Of a stretch of DNA of 58,990 nt, positions 27,943 through 34,171 are shown piece by piece. The notes under the pieces are model-generated. The model worked only from the letters and a program-made list of their open reading frames with translations, made no database searches and was not told where the DNA came from. The position numbers were made by a program, and so were the translations under genes. The DNA is from Methylobacterium oxalidis (lineage in GTDB: Bacteria > Pseudomonadota > Alphaproteobacteria > Rhizobiales > Beijerinckiaceae). The stretch covers positions 1 through 58,990 of the forward strand of contig NZ_BJZU01000082.1 of the NCBI RefSeq assembly GCF_007992195.1, in the 5' to 3' direction. Position 1 is the first letter of the stretch, and each line of letters starts with the position of its first letter.

Positions 27943-28341
27943 TCAGGCGATGCAGCGGCCGGGGACCATGCGCCGCGCCTCCGGCCCGACGAGAGAGCTC
28001 AGCGCGCCCTCGCAGCCGTCGCGCATGCGGCGCGGCCGGGCCGGGGTCTGCTCGCCCATCTCTGTCGCCGGCTGCTGGGAGACCGCCGGGGATGCCGGGC
28101 CCTGGCTGCCGGGACGGGGCGCCGTGGCGAACCGTACCGGGCTCAGGGCCGTGGAGACCGGCCGCATGCCGGGCAGCGGCGCGGGCGGGATGAAGGCGGC
28201 CGGCTCGGCGACCGCGGCGGGGCGCGGCGGGGGAGCCGGGGCCGCCCAGGCATCCGCGGTCTGGCGGACCATCGGTTGCACGAGCAATGTCAGGGCGACA
28301 GCCGGGCCACTCACACCGAGAATGAAGCCGGACCGAAGCAT
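27943..28341 (-). CDS. Secreted proline-rich hypothetical protein, putative EcfG target
   Basis: 132 aa with an N-terminal signal or anchor (MLRSGFILGVSGPAVALTLLVQP), a Pro/Ala-rich middle and a C-terminal segment with two cysteines (MRDGCEG and PGRCIA). GGAG lies nine bases before the ATG. A perfect sigma-EcfG-type promoter (28381-28406) sits 40 bases upstream in the right orientation. Family not recognised. The promoter and its position beside phyR suggest a stress-induced envelope protein. Confidence 0.7.
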   Translation of the reverse strand: MLRSGFILGVSGPAVALTLLVQPMVRQTADAWAAPAPPPRPAAVAEPAAFIPPAPLPGMRPVSTALSPVRFATAPRPGSQGPASPAVSQQPATEMGEQTPARPRRMRDGCEGALSSLVGPEARRMVPGRCIA

Positions 28342-28380
28342 CGTGCGATCTCCGAGGGGAGCTTGACAGGATGTCGGGAC

Positions 28381-28406
28381 AACGCGATCGGCGGGTTACT
28401 GGTTCC
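28381..28406 (-). promoter_or_regulatory. Sigma-EcfG-type promoter for the secreted protein gene
   Basis: On the minus strand GGAAC (28406-28402), 17 bases, then CGTT (28384-28381). The start codon of the secreted-protein gene is at 28341, leaving a leader of about 33 bases. Perfect match to the general stress consensus GGAAC-N16/17-CGTT. Confidence 0.75.
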
Positions 28407-28539
28407 TTAACTGACCAGCTCTAGCTCTGAGTGAGTATTCACCCCCGCCGAGCGGGGGCATTGGGGGTGCCGTCCACCGCCGTCCACAGGGCGGGTTGTG
28501 GCGCGAAGGACGCACCATCCGGAAAAAGGGAGCGTCGCC

Positions 28540-28564
28540 GGAACCGGTGGGGCGTCCGCCCGTT
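28540..28564 (+). promoter_or_regulatory. Sigma-EcfG-type promoter for a candidate small RNA
   Basis: GGAAC (28540-28544), 16 bases, then CGTT (28561-28564). No ORF starts downstream on this strand; a strong intrinsic terminator lies only 64 bases further on. Confidence 0.75.
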
Positions 28565-28570
28565 AGCATG

Positions 28571-28657
28571 ACACCCGGCCACCTGGTCCTCCCCGCATTC
28601 CCCTTGTGCATTGGCCGGAACCTTCGAACGGGTCGGATCCCATCCGGCCCGTTTTTT
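28571..28657 (+). ncRNA. Candidate stress-induced small RNA (about 87 nt), GsrN-like in layout
   Basis: The start is placed about seven bases after the -10 element at 28561-28564, and the end is the T run of the terminator. CCGGCCA (28575-28581) pairs perfectly with TGGCCGG (28612-28618), closing a domain that exposes CCTCCCC (28588-28594) and a small hairpin, GCAT/GTGC, with a TCCCCTT loop (28595-28609). The C-rich loops could pair with Shine-Dalgarno sequences of target mRNAs. Then comes the terminator stem (28628-28652). The gene lies between phyR (convergent) and a second EcfG-type target (divergent). The 438-base gap 28342-28779 contains no protein gene. That it is a homologue of GsrN is inference. 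Confidence 0.65.
28628..28657 (+). terminator. Intrinsic terminator of the candidate sRNA
   Basis: ACGGGTCGGAT (28628-28638) pairs with ATCCGGCCCGT (28642-28652), one G-U wobble, three-base loop CCC, followed by a run of T. It ends no ORF on the plus strand. Confidence 0.85.
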
Positions 28658-28722
28658 CTTGGGTACCTTCCCGACGCCTATTGTCTTCCGGTCTGTCGCC
28701 GCGACGGCGGCGGCCAAAACGA

Positions 28723-28749
28723 AAGCCCCGGCCGGGGGGGCCGGGGCTT
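28723..28749 (-). terminator. Probable terminator of phyR
   Basis: A perfect 11-bp stem (AAGCCCCGGCC with GGCCGGGGCTT) 31 bases past the phyR stop, followed on the minus strand by TCGTTTTGG, a modest T tract. Confidence 0.7.
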
Positions 28750-28779
28750 GGCAGATGCGCGGAGAGTGCCCGCGTCGGG

Positions 28780-29580
28780 TCAGGCGGTGCGGGCTTCCCG
28801 GCGGCGGGCGCTCTGCTGGAAGAACAGCGCCTGGCTGATCACCGCCGAGACGTTCGCGGGCTGGAAGGGCTTGGCGATCAGGAAGGCCGGCTCCGGCCGC
28901 TCGCCGGTGAGGAAGCGCTCCGGATAGGCCGTGATGAAGATCACCGGCACCTCGAAGGTCTTCAGAAGGTCGTTGACGGCGTCGAGGCCCGACGACCCGT
29001 CCGCGAGCTGGATGTCGGCGAGGATCAGGCCGGGGCGCTTGTCTCCCGCGAGCTTGATCGCCTCGGTGCGGGTGCGGGCGACGCCGATCACGTTGTGGCC
29101 GAGGCCCTCGACCAGGGCCTCCAGGTCCATGGCGATCAGCGGCTCGTCCTCGATGATCAGGATCTCGGTCGCCATGTCGGCGGCGAGCTCGCGGCCCGCC
29201 TCGTCCACGAGATCGCGCACCTCGGAGACGTCGACGTCGAGGATGATGGCCGCGTCCTCCTCGGAGAATCCCTCGAGGCAGGAGAGCAGGAAGGCCTGCC
29301 GGGGCAGCGGCGTGATCTGTCCGAGCCGCACCTCGGCGGGCAGGTCGTGCTGAACCTGCTCGCTCTGGCCGTTGACCGAGAGCGAGTTCCAGATTCGGGT
29401 GAAGACGCGGAACAGGTCGGCCTTCACGTTGGCGCTTCGGCCGAGCGTCTCGGGCTCGTTCACCAGCGTCTCGAGCGTGGCGGCCACGTAAGCGTCGCCA
29501 GCGACCTGGCTGCCCGTGAGCGCGCGCGCGTAGCGGCGCAAGTAGGGCAGGTGCTGCACGACGAGTTGAGATGTCGACAT
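28780..29580 (-). CDS. phyR: General stress response regulator PhyR
   Basis: 266 aa. The N-terminal half (1-135) is a sigma-factor-like domain (TPLPRQAFLLSCLEGFSEED resembles an ECF sigma4 region) that, when exposed, binds NepR. The C-terminal half is a receiver with acidic EDE (144-146), phospho-acceptor Asp189 (ILADIQLADG) and the FITAYP segment typical of PhyR receivers. In alphaproteobacteria, phosphorylated PhyR sequesters NepR and frees sigma-EcfG. Start at 29580 has AGGGGA upstream. It is divergent from nepR, and both genes have perfect EcfG-type promoters, so positive autoregulation is likely. No HWE/HisKA2 kinase or ecfG is in the window. Confidence 0.97.
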   Translation of the reverse strand: MSTSQLVVQHLPYLRRYARALTGSQVAGDAYVAATLETLVNEPETLGRSANVKADLFRVFTRIWNSLSVNGQSEQVQHDLPAEVRLGQITPLPRQAFLLSCLEGFSEEDAAIILDVDVSEVRDLVDEAGRELAADMATEILIIEDEPLIAMDLEALVEGLGHNVIGVARTRTEAIKLAGDKRPGLILADIQLADGSSGLDAVNDLLKTFEVPVIFITAYPERFLTGERPEPAFLIAKPFQPANVSAVISQALFFQQSARRREARTA

Positions 29581-29623
29581 TAGATCCCCTGGGCCTTGCC
29601 GTTCTTCTGGTAGCCTCCGCCCC

Positions 29624-29648
29624 AACGCGGCTCTCCCGACTCCGTTCC
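29624..29648 (-). promoter_or_regulatory. Sigma-EcfG-type promoter of phyR
   Basis: On the minus strand GGAAC (29648-29644), 16 bases, CGTT (29627-29624), 44 bases upstream of the phyR ATG. Confidence 0.8.
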
Positions 29649-29656
29649 GGGAACGC

Positions 29657-29681
29657 GGAACCGATTGTGTGTCACGGCGTT
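29657..29681 (+). promoter_or_regulatory. Sigma-EcfG-type promoter of nepR
   Basis: GGAAC (29657-29661), 16 bases, CGTT (29678-29681), 79 bases upstream of the nepR ATG. It is back to back with the phyR promoter; the two -35 elements are only eight bases apart. Confidence 0.8.
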
Positions 29682-29759
29682 GCTGCTGCAGCCATGACGT
29701 ATGTCAAGCCGCAAAACAATCGCGGCGGCGCCGACGCTCGGCGTCAAGGGGACCTGTGA

Positions 29760-29999
29760 ATGAAGGATGATGGTGGGACCGGTCCGAGACGGGGCCGCTT
29801 CGACGACGCGCGCCGAGAAGATATGCCGGGCGACGCGAGCAGCCCGCGGAGGGCCCGCGCCGGACTGAGCGATCAGACCCAGAGGCGCATCGGCAACCAT
29901 CTGCGCGCCATGTACGACGCCGTCCTTCAGCAACCCGTACCCGACCGTTTCAGCGATCTCATCGCCCGGCTCGACACGTCGGAACCCGACAAGGCGTGA
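29760..29999 (+). CDS. nepR: Anti-sigma factor NepR
   Basis: 79 aa. A variable charged N terminus is followed by the conserved NepR core QRRIGNHLRAMYDAVLQQPV and PDRFSDLIARLD, two helices that bind sigma-EcfG or PhyR. ATG at 29760 with AAGGGGA upstream. In most relatives an ecfG sigma gene follows nepR. Here the next genes on this strand are unrelated, and no sigma gene is seen anywhere in the window. Confidence 0.95.
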   Translation: MKDDGGTGPRRGRFDDARREDMPGDASSPRRARAGLSDQTQRRIGNHLRAMYDAVLQQPVPDRFSDLIARLDTSEPDKA

Positions 30000-30121
30000 G
30001 TCGCACGGGCCCGGAGACCGGGCCTCACCGTGTCCCGATCAGCATGCCGCACGGACGAAGGCCGCCCCGCGCCGATCGGCGAGGCGGCCGTCTCGCGGCT
30101 CCCGAACGGGCGCCCGCCGCC

Positions 30122-30298
30122 TCACAAGGTGGTGGAGCGGCCGCGCATCAGGCCGATCACGGCCGAGATCGCGAACAGGACGATCGCCACGAAGAAGACG
30201 AGCTTGGCGGCTTCCATCGCGGTGCCGGCGATGCCGCCGAAGCCGAGGAGGGCGGCCACGAGGGCCACGACAAGAAACGTTACGGCCCATCCGAGCAT
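30122..30298 (-). CDS. DUF1328 family small membrane protein (58 aa)
   Basis: Starts MLGWAVTFLVVALVAALLGFGG and continues IAGTAMEAAKLVFFVAIVLFAI, two membrane helices with the family pattern. ATG at 30298 with GAGAAGGA upstream; an in-frame TTG 18 bases earlier is unlikely. DUF1328 proteins have unknown function but are often stress-induced. A perfect EcfG-type promoter (30356-30380) supports that here. Confidence 0.9.
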   Translation of the reverse strand: MLGWAVTFLVVALVAALLGFGGIAGTAMEAAKLVFFVAIVLFAISAVIGLMRGRSTTL

Positions 30299-30355
30299 TT
30301 GCGTGATCCTTCTCAAAGCGTGGTGCGGGCTGAGCCGTCACCTTCTGAAGGCAAT

Positions 30356-30380
30356 AACGTCAAGGTTTCGGATCAGTTCC
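30356..30380 (-). promoter_or_regulatory. Sigma-EcfG-type promoter of the DUF1328 gene
   Basis: On the minus strand GGAAC (30380-30376), 16 bases, CGTT (30359-30356), 58 bases before the ATG. Confidence 0.78.
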
Positions 30381-30529
30381 TCTCGCCTCCCACAGGTGGT
30401 TCGGAAGGTGAACGCCGGCCGCGCGTCTTCGTCCCCACGCGTCTGCGGCGCATCGCCCTCTGCTCTCGCGGCGCGCGGGTCCCGTCCCCATCTGTGGTGT
30501 CGAACCGCACGGCGGGACGCCCCCAGGTC

Positions 30530-30555
30530 GGAACAGGGTCGGGCGGCGCCGCGTT
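30530..30555 (+). promoter_or_regulatory. Sigma-EcfG-type promoter of a small ORF
   Basis: GGAAC (30530-30534), 17 bases, CGTT (30552-30555). A 51-codon frame starts at 30599 and a strong terminator follows at 30793, so the promoter, ORF and terminator form a compact unit. Confidence 0.7.
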
Positions 30556-30598
30556 CGTAGACGGTTTCCGGATGCGAGCCCTGAACGTGAGCTCTGAG

Positions 30599-30754
30599 AT
30601 GAGAGATTTCGCCGCCGCCGTCGCCAAGCGTTTCGTCGAGGCCGCCTCGGCAGCCCTCAAGGGCGCCGAGCGCCTGATCGAAGGAGCGATGCCGTCCCCG
30701 CAGCCCGTGCCGGTTCCCGTACGCGTGCGCGGACGGCGAGATCCGCGCCGGTGA
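30599..30754 (+). CDS. Small hypothetical protein (51 aa), putative EcfG target
   Basis: MRDFAAAVAKRFVEAASAAL forms an amphipathic helix, followed by a Pro/Val/Arg-rich basic tail ending RGRRDPRR. GTGAG lies about seven bases before the ATG. An in-frame ATG at 30572 would leave only about ten leader bases after the predicted transcription start and lacks a ribosome site, so 30599 is preferred. No known family. Evidence for expression is the EcfG-type promoter upstream and terminator downstream. Confidence 0.55.
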   Translation: MRDFAAAVAKRFVEAASAALKGAERLIEGAMPSPQPVPVPVRVRGRRDPRR

Positions 30755-30792
30755 CCGGTGCCCCGGCGCCGGACGGACCGGGGACCTGCGAG

Positions 30793-30814
30793 AGCCGCCT
30801 TCGGGCGGCTTTTT
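30793..30814 (+). terminator. Intrinsic terminator with TTCG loop
   Basis: AGCCGCC (30793-30799), TTCG tetraloop, GGCGGCT (30804-30810), then four T. It ends the small EcfG-type unit. A degenerate second copy of the same hairpin follows at about 30821-30846. The rest of the 313-base gap to 31067 holds only the palindrome at 30972-30993. Confidence 0.85.
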
Positions 30815-30971
30815 CGTTGCGCGAGCCGCTGTCGGGCGGCCTTCTCTGTGCGAGAGCCGCTCTGGAGAGGCGTGACCGGTGAATGCCCGCGACGTCCAAT
30901 GCCGGATGAGATCTGACCGGCGCCGCCGTCGCGTTCATCTGTCGATACCCTCGAAGTCCGTGGTCTTCCGC

Positions 30972-30993
30972 AATTGTCCGCCGGCGGACAATT
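30972..30993. promoter_or_regulatory. Perfect 22-bp palindrome, probable operator
   Basis: Half-site AATTGTCCGCC (30972-30982) is followed immediately by its exact reverse complement (30983-30993). It lies 75 bases upstream of the DUF2865 gene. The A/T-rich ends in a very G/C-rich background, the symmetry and the promoter-proximal position suggest an operator for a dimeric TetR- or MarR-type repressor. No T run follows, so it is not a terminator. Confidence 0.6.
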
Positions 30994-31067
30994 CGCTTAC
31001 CTGCAGGCGCGGCCGAGCCTGAACCCGCTCGGACTCGGCGATGCGGCCGCGACGTCCGGGAGTTTCC

Positions 31068-32057
31068 ATGACCCTCAGCGCGCGGCTGCGCCGGTTCGCC
31101 GCTTCCGGCGGCACGCCCCGGCAGCTCATCGGCACGGCGCTCGCCGGCCTGATCCTGGGGGTCGGGGCCGTGGTCATCAGCGCGAGCCTCGCGCGCGCCA
31201 CCGAGCGGAACGGGCTGCTCGGGTTCCTCGATGACCTGTTCCGGCCCGCCGCCCCCGCCCCCGTGGCCGTGCCGCCCCGGCCGCGCCGCTACGCGGCCCT
31301 GCCCGAGCCGCGCGCCCTCCCGGAGCGCCGCCTCGTGCAGGCGCCGCGCCACCGCCTGACCGACCTGCGCGGGACCAGCCCGGAGCGGCGCGCCTCGATC
31401 CGGCGCGACCGGGCCGCCGCCCAGGCGCCGGCGGGCACGCGCACGGTCTGCGTGCGCGCCTGCGACGGCTACCTCTTCCCCCTCGGCAATCTCGCCTCGC
31501 GCCGGGACCTGCCGGTCCACGAGTCGGCCTGCGCGGCGGCCTGCCCAAGCGCCGCGACGAGCCTCTACACGCTGGCCCCCGGCGAGACCGACCTCGACCG
31601 GGCCGTGAGCCTCAAGGGCCAGCCCTATCTCGGGGCGGCCTTCGCGAACGTCTACCGCCGGCGGCGCGTGGCCGATTGCAGCTGCCAGCCCGCGGGCGGG
31701 GCAGCGCCTTTCCCCATCGCGCAGGACGGGACCCTGCGCCGGGGGGACGTGGTGGCACTGCGCAGCACGGTCGGCGTGGTGAGTCAGGCCCGCTCCGGCA
31801 GCCTCGAACTCGTCGACTTCCGGCACGCGCGCAACCTCTCCGCCGCCCGCACGCGCACGATCGAGGACCGGGTCGGCGTGCTCCGCCGAGAGGCGGAGGC
31901 CCGCGCCTTCCGCCGGGCGATGCGGGCGGCCGACCGGGCCGGCATCGTGCGCGTCGCGGCGGCCGGCGGGGGTTTCGCCCCGGTCCTGCCGGCCGAGACG
32001 GCGCGCGGGGGCTTCGGCCCTGTCCGGGTGGTCGTCCCCGCTCCCTACGGGCACTGA
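31068..32057 (+). CDS. DUF2865 exported protein
   Basis: 329 aa. An N-terminal membrane or signal segment (LIGTALAGLILGVGAVVISASLA) and a Pro/Arg-rich linker lead to the DUF2865 domain. That domain has a conserved cysteine pattern (TVCVRACDGYLFPLGNL, ESACAAACPSA, ADCSCQPA) and a region shaped like LKGQPYLGAAFANVYR. Function unknown; the cysteines suggest a disulfide-rich envelope protein. The ATG at 31068 is preferred because the hydrophobic segment follows it directly. The 22-bp palindrome upstream suggests repressor control. Confidence 0.88.
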   Translation: MTLSARLRRFAASGGTPRQLIGTALAGLILGVGAVVISASLARATERNGLLGFLDDLFRPAAPAPVAVPPRPRRYAALPEPRALPERRLVQAPRHRLTDLRGTSPERRASIRRDRAAAQAPAGTRTVCVRACDGYLFPLGNLASRRDLPVHESACAAACPSAATSLYTLAPGETDLDRAVSLKGQPYLGAAFANVYRRRRVADCSCQPAGGAAPFPIAQDGTLRRGDVVALRSTVGVVSQARSGSLELVDFRHARNLSAARTRTIEDRVGVLRREAEARAFRRAMRAADRAGIVRVAAAGGGFAPVLPAETARGGFGPVRVVVPAPYGH

Positions 32058-32174
32058 GAGCGCCGCCGGTCTCGCGGGCGGCGCGTTGTCGGTGGGCGCG
32101 CGATGTCGTAGGCCGGCCCGGACAGGCGGTCCCGGCTGAGCGGGCCGCCGGACGCCGAGACCGGGTTCCGATCC

Positions 32175-33113
32175 ATGAACCAGACGAATGGCGGGCCCGA
32201 GGCCGAGCCGGCCTTCGAGGCGGCCGCGCCCGCGCCGGGCACGATCGAGGCGCTGACGCCGCTGGTCCGCCGCCGCATCGCCCCGAACGGCGGCCCGTTC
32301 ACCGCGAGCGGCACCTGCACCTACGTCGTCGGGCGCGGCCGCGTCGCGGTGATCGACCCGGGCCCCGAGGATGCCGGGCACGTCTCGGCGCTCCTGGCCG
32401 ATCTCGACGGCGAGAGCGTCGAGGCGATCGTGGTGACCCACACCCACCGCGACCACTCGCCGGGCGCGCGCCTCCTCGCGGCGCGGACGGGGGCGCCGAT
32501 CGTCGGCTGCGGGCCGCACCGGGCGGCCCGCTCCCTCGCCGAGGGCGAGCTTCCGATGCTCGATGCCAGCGCCGATAAAATCCATCGGCCGGACCGGCGG
32601 CTCGCCGAGGGCGAGACGGTCTCGGGCCCCGGTTGGACGCTCGTCGCCGTCGAGACCCCCGGCCACACCATGAACCACCTCGCCTTCGCCCTGCCCGAGG
32701 AGCAGGCCCTGTTCTCCGGCGACCACGTCATGGCGTGGTCGACGAGCATCGTGGCGCCGCCGGACGGCTCGATGCGGGCCTACATGGAGTCCCTCGACAA
32801 GCTGCGCGAGCGCTCCGAGCGGATCTACTGGCCGGGGCACGGCGGCCCCGTGCGCGATCCGCGCCGCTTCGTGCGCGGGCTCGCCGCCCACCGTCGCCAG
32901 CGCGAGACCGCGATCCGCGCCCGCGTGGCGGCGGGCGAGGCCGATATCCGCGCCATCGTTGAGGCCATCTACCAGGGGCTCAACCCGGCGCTGATCGGCG
33001 CGGCGGCCCTCTCGGTCTACGCGCACCTGGAGGATCTGGTGGAGCGCGGCCTCGTCCTCACCGACGGGCCTGCCCGGCTCGACGGGCGCTACCGGGCTGG
33101 CGCCGGGATCTGA
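32175..33113 (+). CDS. MBL-fold metallo-hydrolase (LACTB2-like)
   Basis: 312 aa. Zinc motif THTHRDHSPGARLLA, then VETPGHTMNHLAFALPEE (His ligand) and FSGDHVMAWSTSI (Asp ligand), followed by a winged-helix-like C-terminal part (AIVEAIYQGLNPALIGAAALSVYAHLEDLVERG, in pieces), as in LACTB2-type hydrolases. The substrate may be RNA, thioester or lactone and cannot be told apart. Single gene, convergent with the DUF1499 gene. Confidence 0.88.
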   Translation: MNQTNGGPEAEPAFEAAAPAPGTIEALTPLVRRRIAPNGGPFTASGTCTYVVGRGRVAVIDPGPEDAGHVSALLADLDGESVEAIVVTHTHRDHSPGARLLAARTGAPIVGCGPHRAARSLAEGELPMLDASADKIHRPDRRLAEGETVSGPGWTLVAVETPGHTMNHLAFALPEEQALFSGDHVMAWSTSIVAPPDGSMRAYMESLDKLRERSERIYWPGHGGPVRDPRRFVRGLAAHRRQRETAIRARVAAGEADIRAIVEAIYQGLNPALIGAAALSVYAHLEDLVERGLVLTDGPARLDGRYRAGAGI

Positions 33114-33141
33114 CCGGGCGCCGCCGCGGACGGGCCGGGGC

Positions 33142-33921
33142 TCACTTCACCGCGATGGCGAGGTTGGCGACCTCGTCGAGGTAGGCCCGGATCCGGTCGG
33201 CGTTGACGCCGAAATCGCGGCCGGCGAGCCGCGAGGCCGAGCGCACGTCGATGCGGGCCCCGTCCGCGCGGGGGTGCACCCGCACGGTGACATCGTCGGG
33301 GAGGTTGAGGACGAGCCCGCGGGAGATCGCCTCGATGCGCCCGTTGCCGATGCGGCCGCCCGGCCGGATCGCCTCGACGATCTGCCAGCGCCGGTTGAGC
33401 GCCGCCTTGCGGGCGAGCTCGAAGGCCTGGTCGGCGTCGATGTCGAGGGTGAGCGGCGCGATCTGCGGGTAGGCGGCGCGCTGCCGGTCCCGGGCGGCCG
33501 GCCCCGGGTCCGGCGGGTAGCGCCCGCCGCGGGCCGCGAAGGCGACCCGCGAGCGCGAGAAGGCGGGCGGGTTCTCGATGTCGGTGGTCACGTCGTTGAT
33601 CGCCGGCAGGCGCAGGCCCCGCAGCGCCGCGTAGGCCGGGTAGGCGAGGACCAGCGCGGCCAGGAACAGGCCGCCCATCGCCGCGCCGAGCCCGCGCGCG
33701 CCCTCCCGCCAGACCCGCAGAAAGGCGTAGAGAGCGAGGAGAATCGCGAGGAGCGCGAGCGCGAGCCCGCCGCCGAGGGTCGCCAGCGCCGGTACCGTCT
33801 CGGCCCGCGGGTCGCGCACCACCAGGAGCCCGATCCCCGTGACGAGGAGCGCGAGCCACGCCACCTGCCGCGACAGGCCGCCGGCGCGGGTGACGGGTTC
33901 CTCGATGAGCAGGCGGCGCAT
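33142..33921 (-). CDS. DUF1499 membrane protein
   Basis: 259 aa with three membrane helices in the first 110 residues (VAWLALLVTGIGLLV, LALALLAILLALYAFL, AAMGGLFLAALVLAYPAY). A soluble DUF1499 domain follows, with INDVTTDIENPPAF near its start and ALNRRWQIVEAIRPGGRIGN and DDVTVRVHPR inside. Function unknown. Divergent from the MarR gene. Confidence 0.88.
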   Translation of the reverse strand: MRRLLIEEPVTRAGGLSRQVAWLALLVTGIGLLVVRDPRAETVPALATLGGGLALALLAILLALYAFLRVWREGARGLGAAMGGLFLAALVLAYPAYAALRGLRLPAINDVTTDIENPPAFSRSRVAFAARGGRYPPDPGPAARDRQRAAYPQIAPLTLDIDADQAFELARKAALNRRWQIVEAIRPGGRIGNGRIEAISRGLVLNLPDDVTVRVHPRADGARIDVRSASRLAGRDFGVNADRIRAYLDEVANLAIAVK

Positions 33922-34171
33922 GCTGGCGGGTTCGCTGTCCGAGGCGGGCTGGCGTGGGATGGGCCGCGGGGGCGCGGCGCCCGAGCTTTACAGCCCGGCC
34001 CGCCCCGGCGCCACCCGCCTCGCCGGCTGCAACCGATGCGGGCAATGCCGCCGCAGGTCCCGAGCGAGGCCCGGCCCGCGCCACCGCGAACGGGTACGCG
34101 CCCAACCTCCCACAGTTGTCTCGCGCCGACCCGCTGCCGAGCGGTCGCGGGTCTGCTATAGGCAGGCCACG

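Noticed and set aside
27823..28410. Plus-strand frame opposite the secreted-protein gene
   Set aside because: It crosses a perfect intrinsic terminator, and the minus-strand frame has signal peptide, ribosome site and promoter.
28480..28500. Tandem GCCGTCCACC-like repeat
   Set aside because: Only two units of about ten bases; probably chance in GC-rich DNA.
28396..28717. Minus-strand open frames across the sRNA region
   Set aside because: Low-complexity Pro/Arg/Gly composition, no ribosome site, and they cross a terminator and two promoters.
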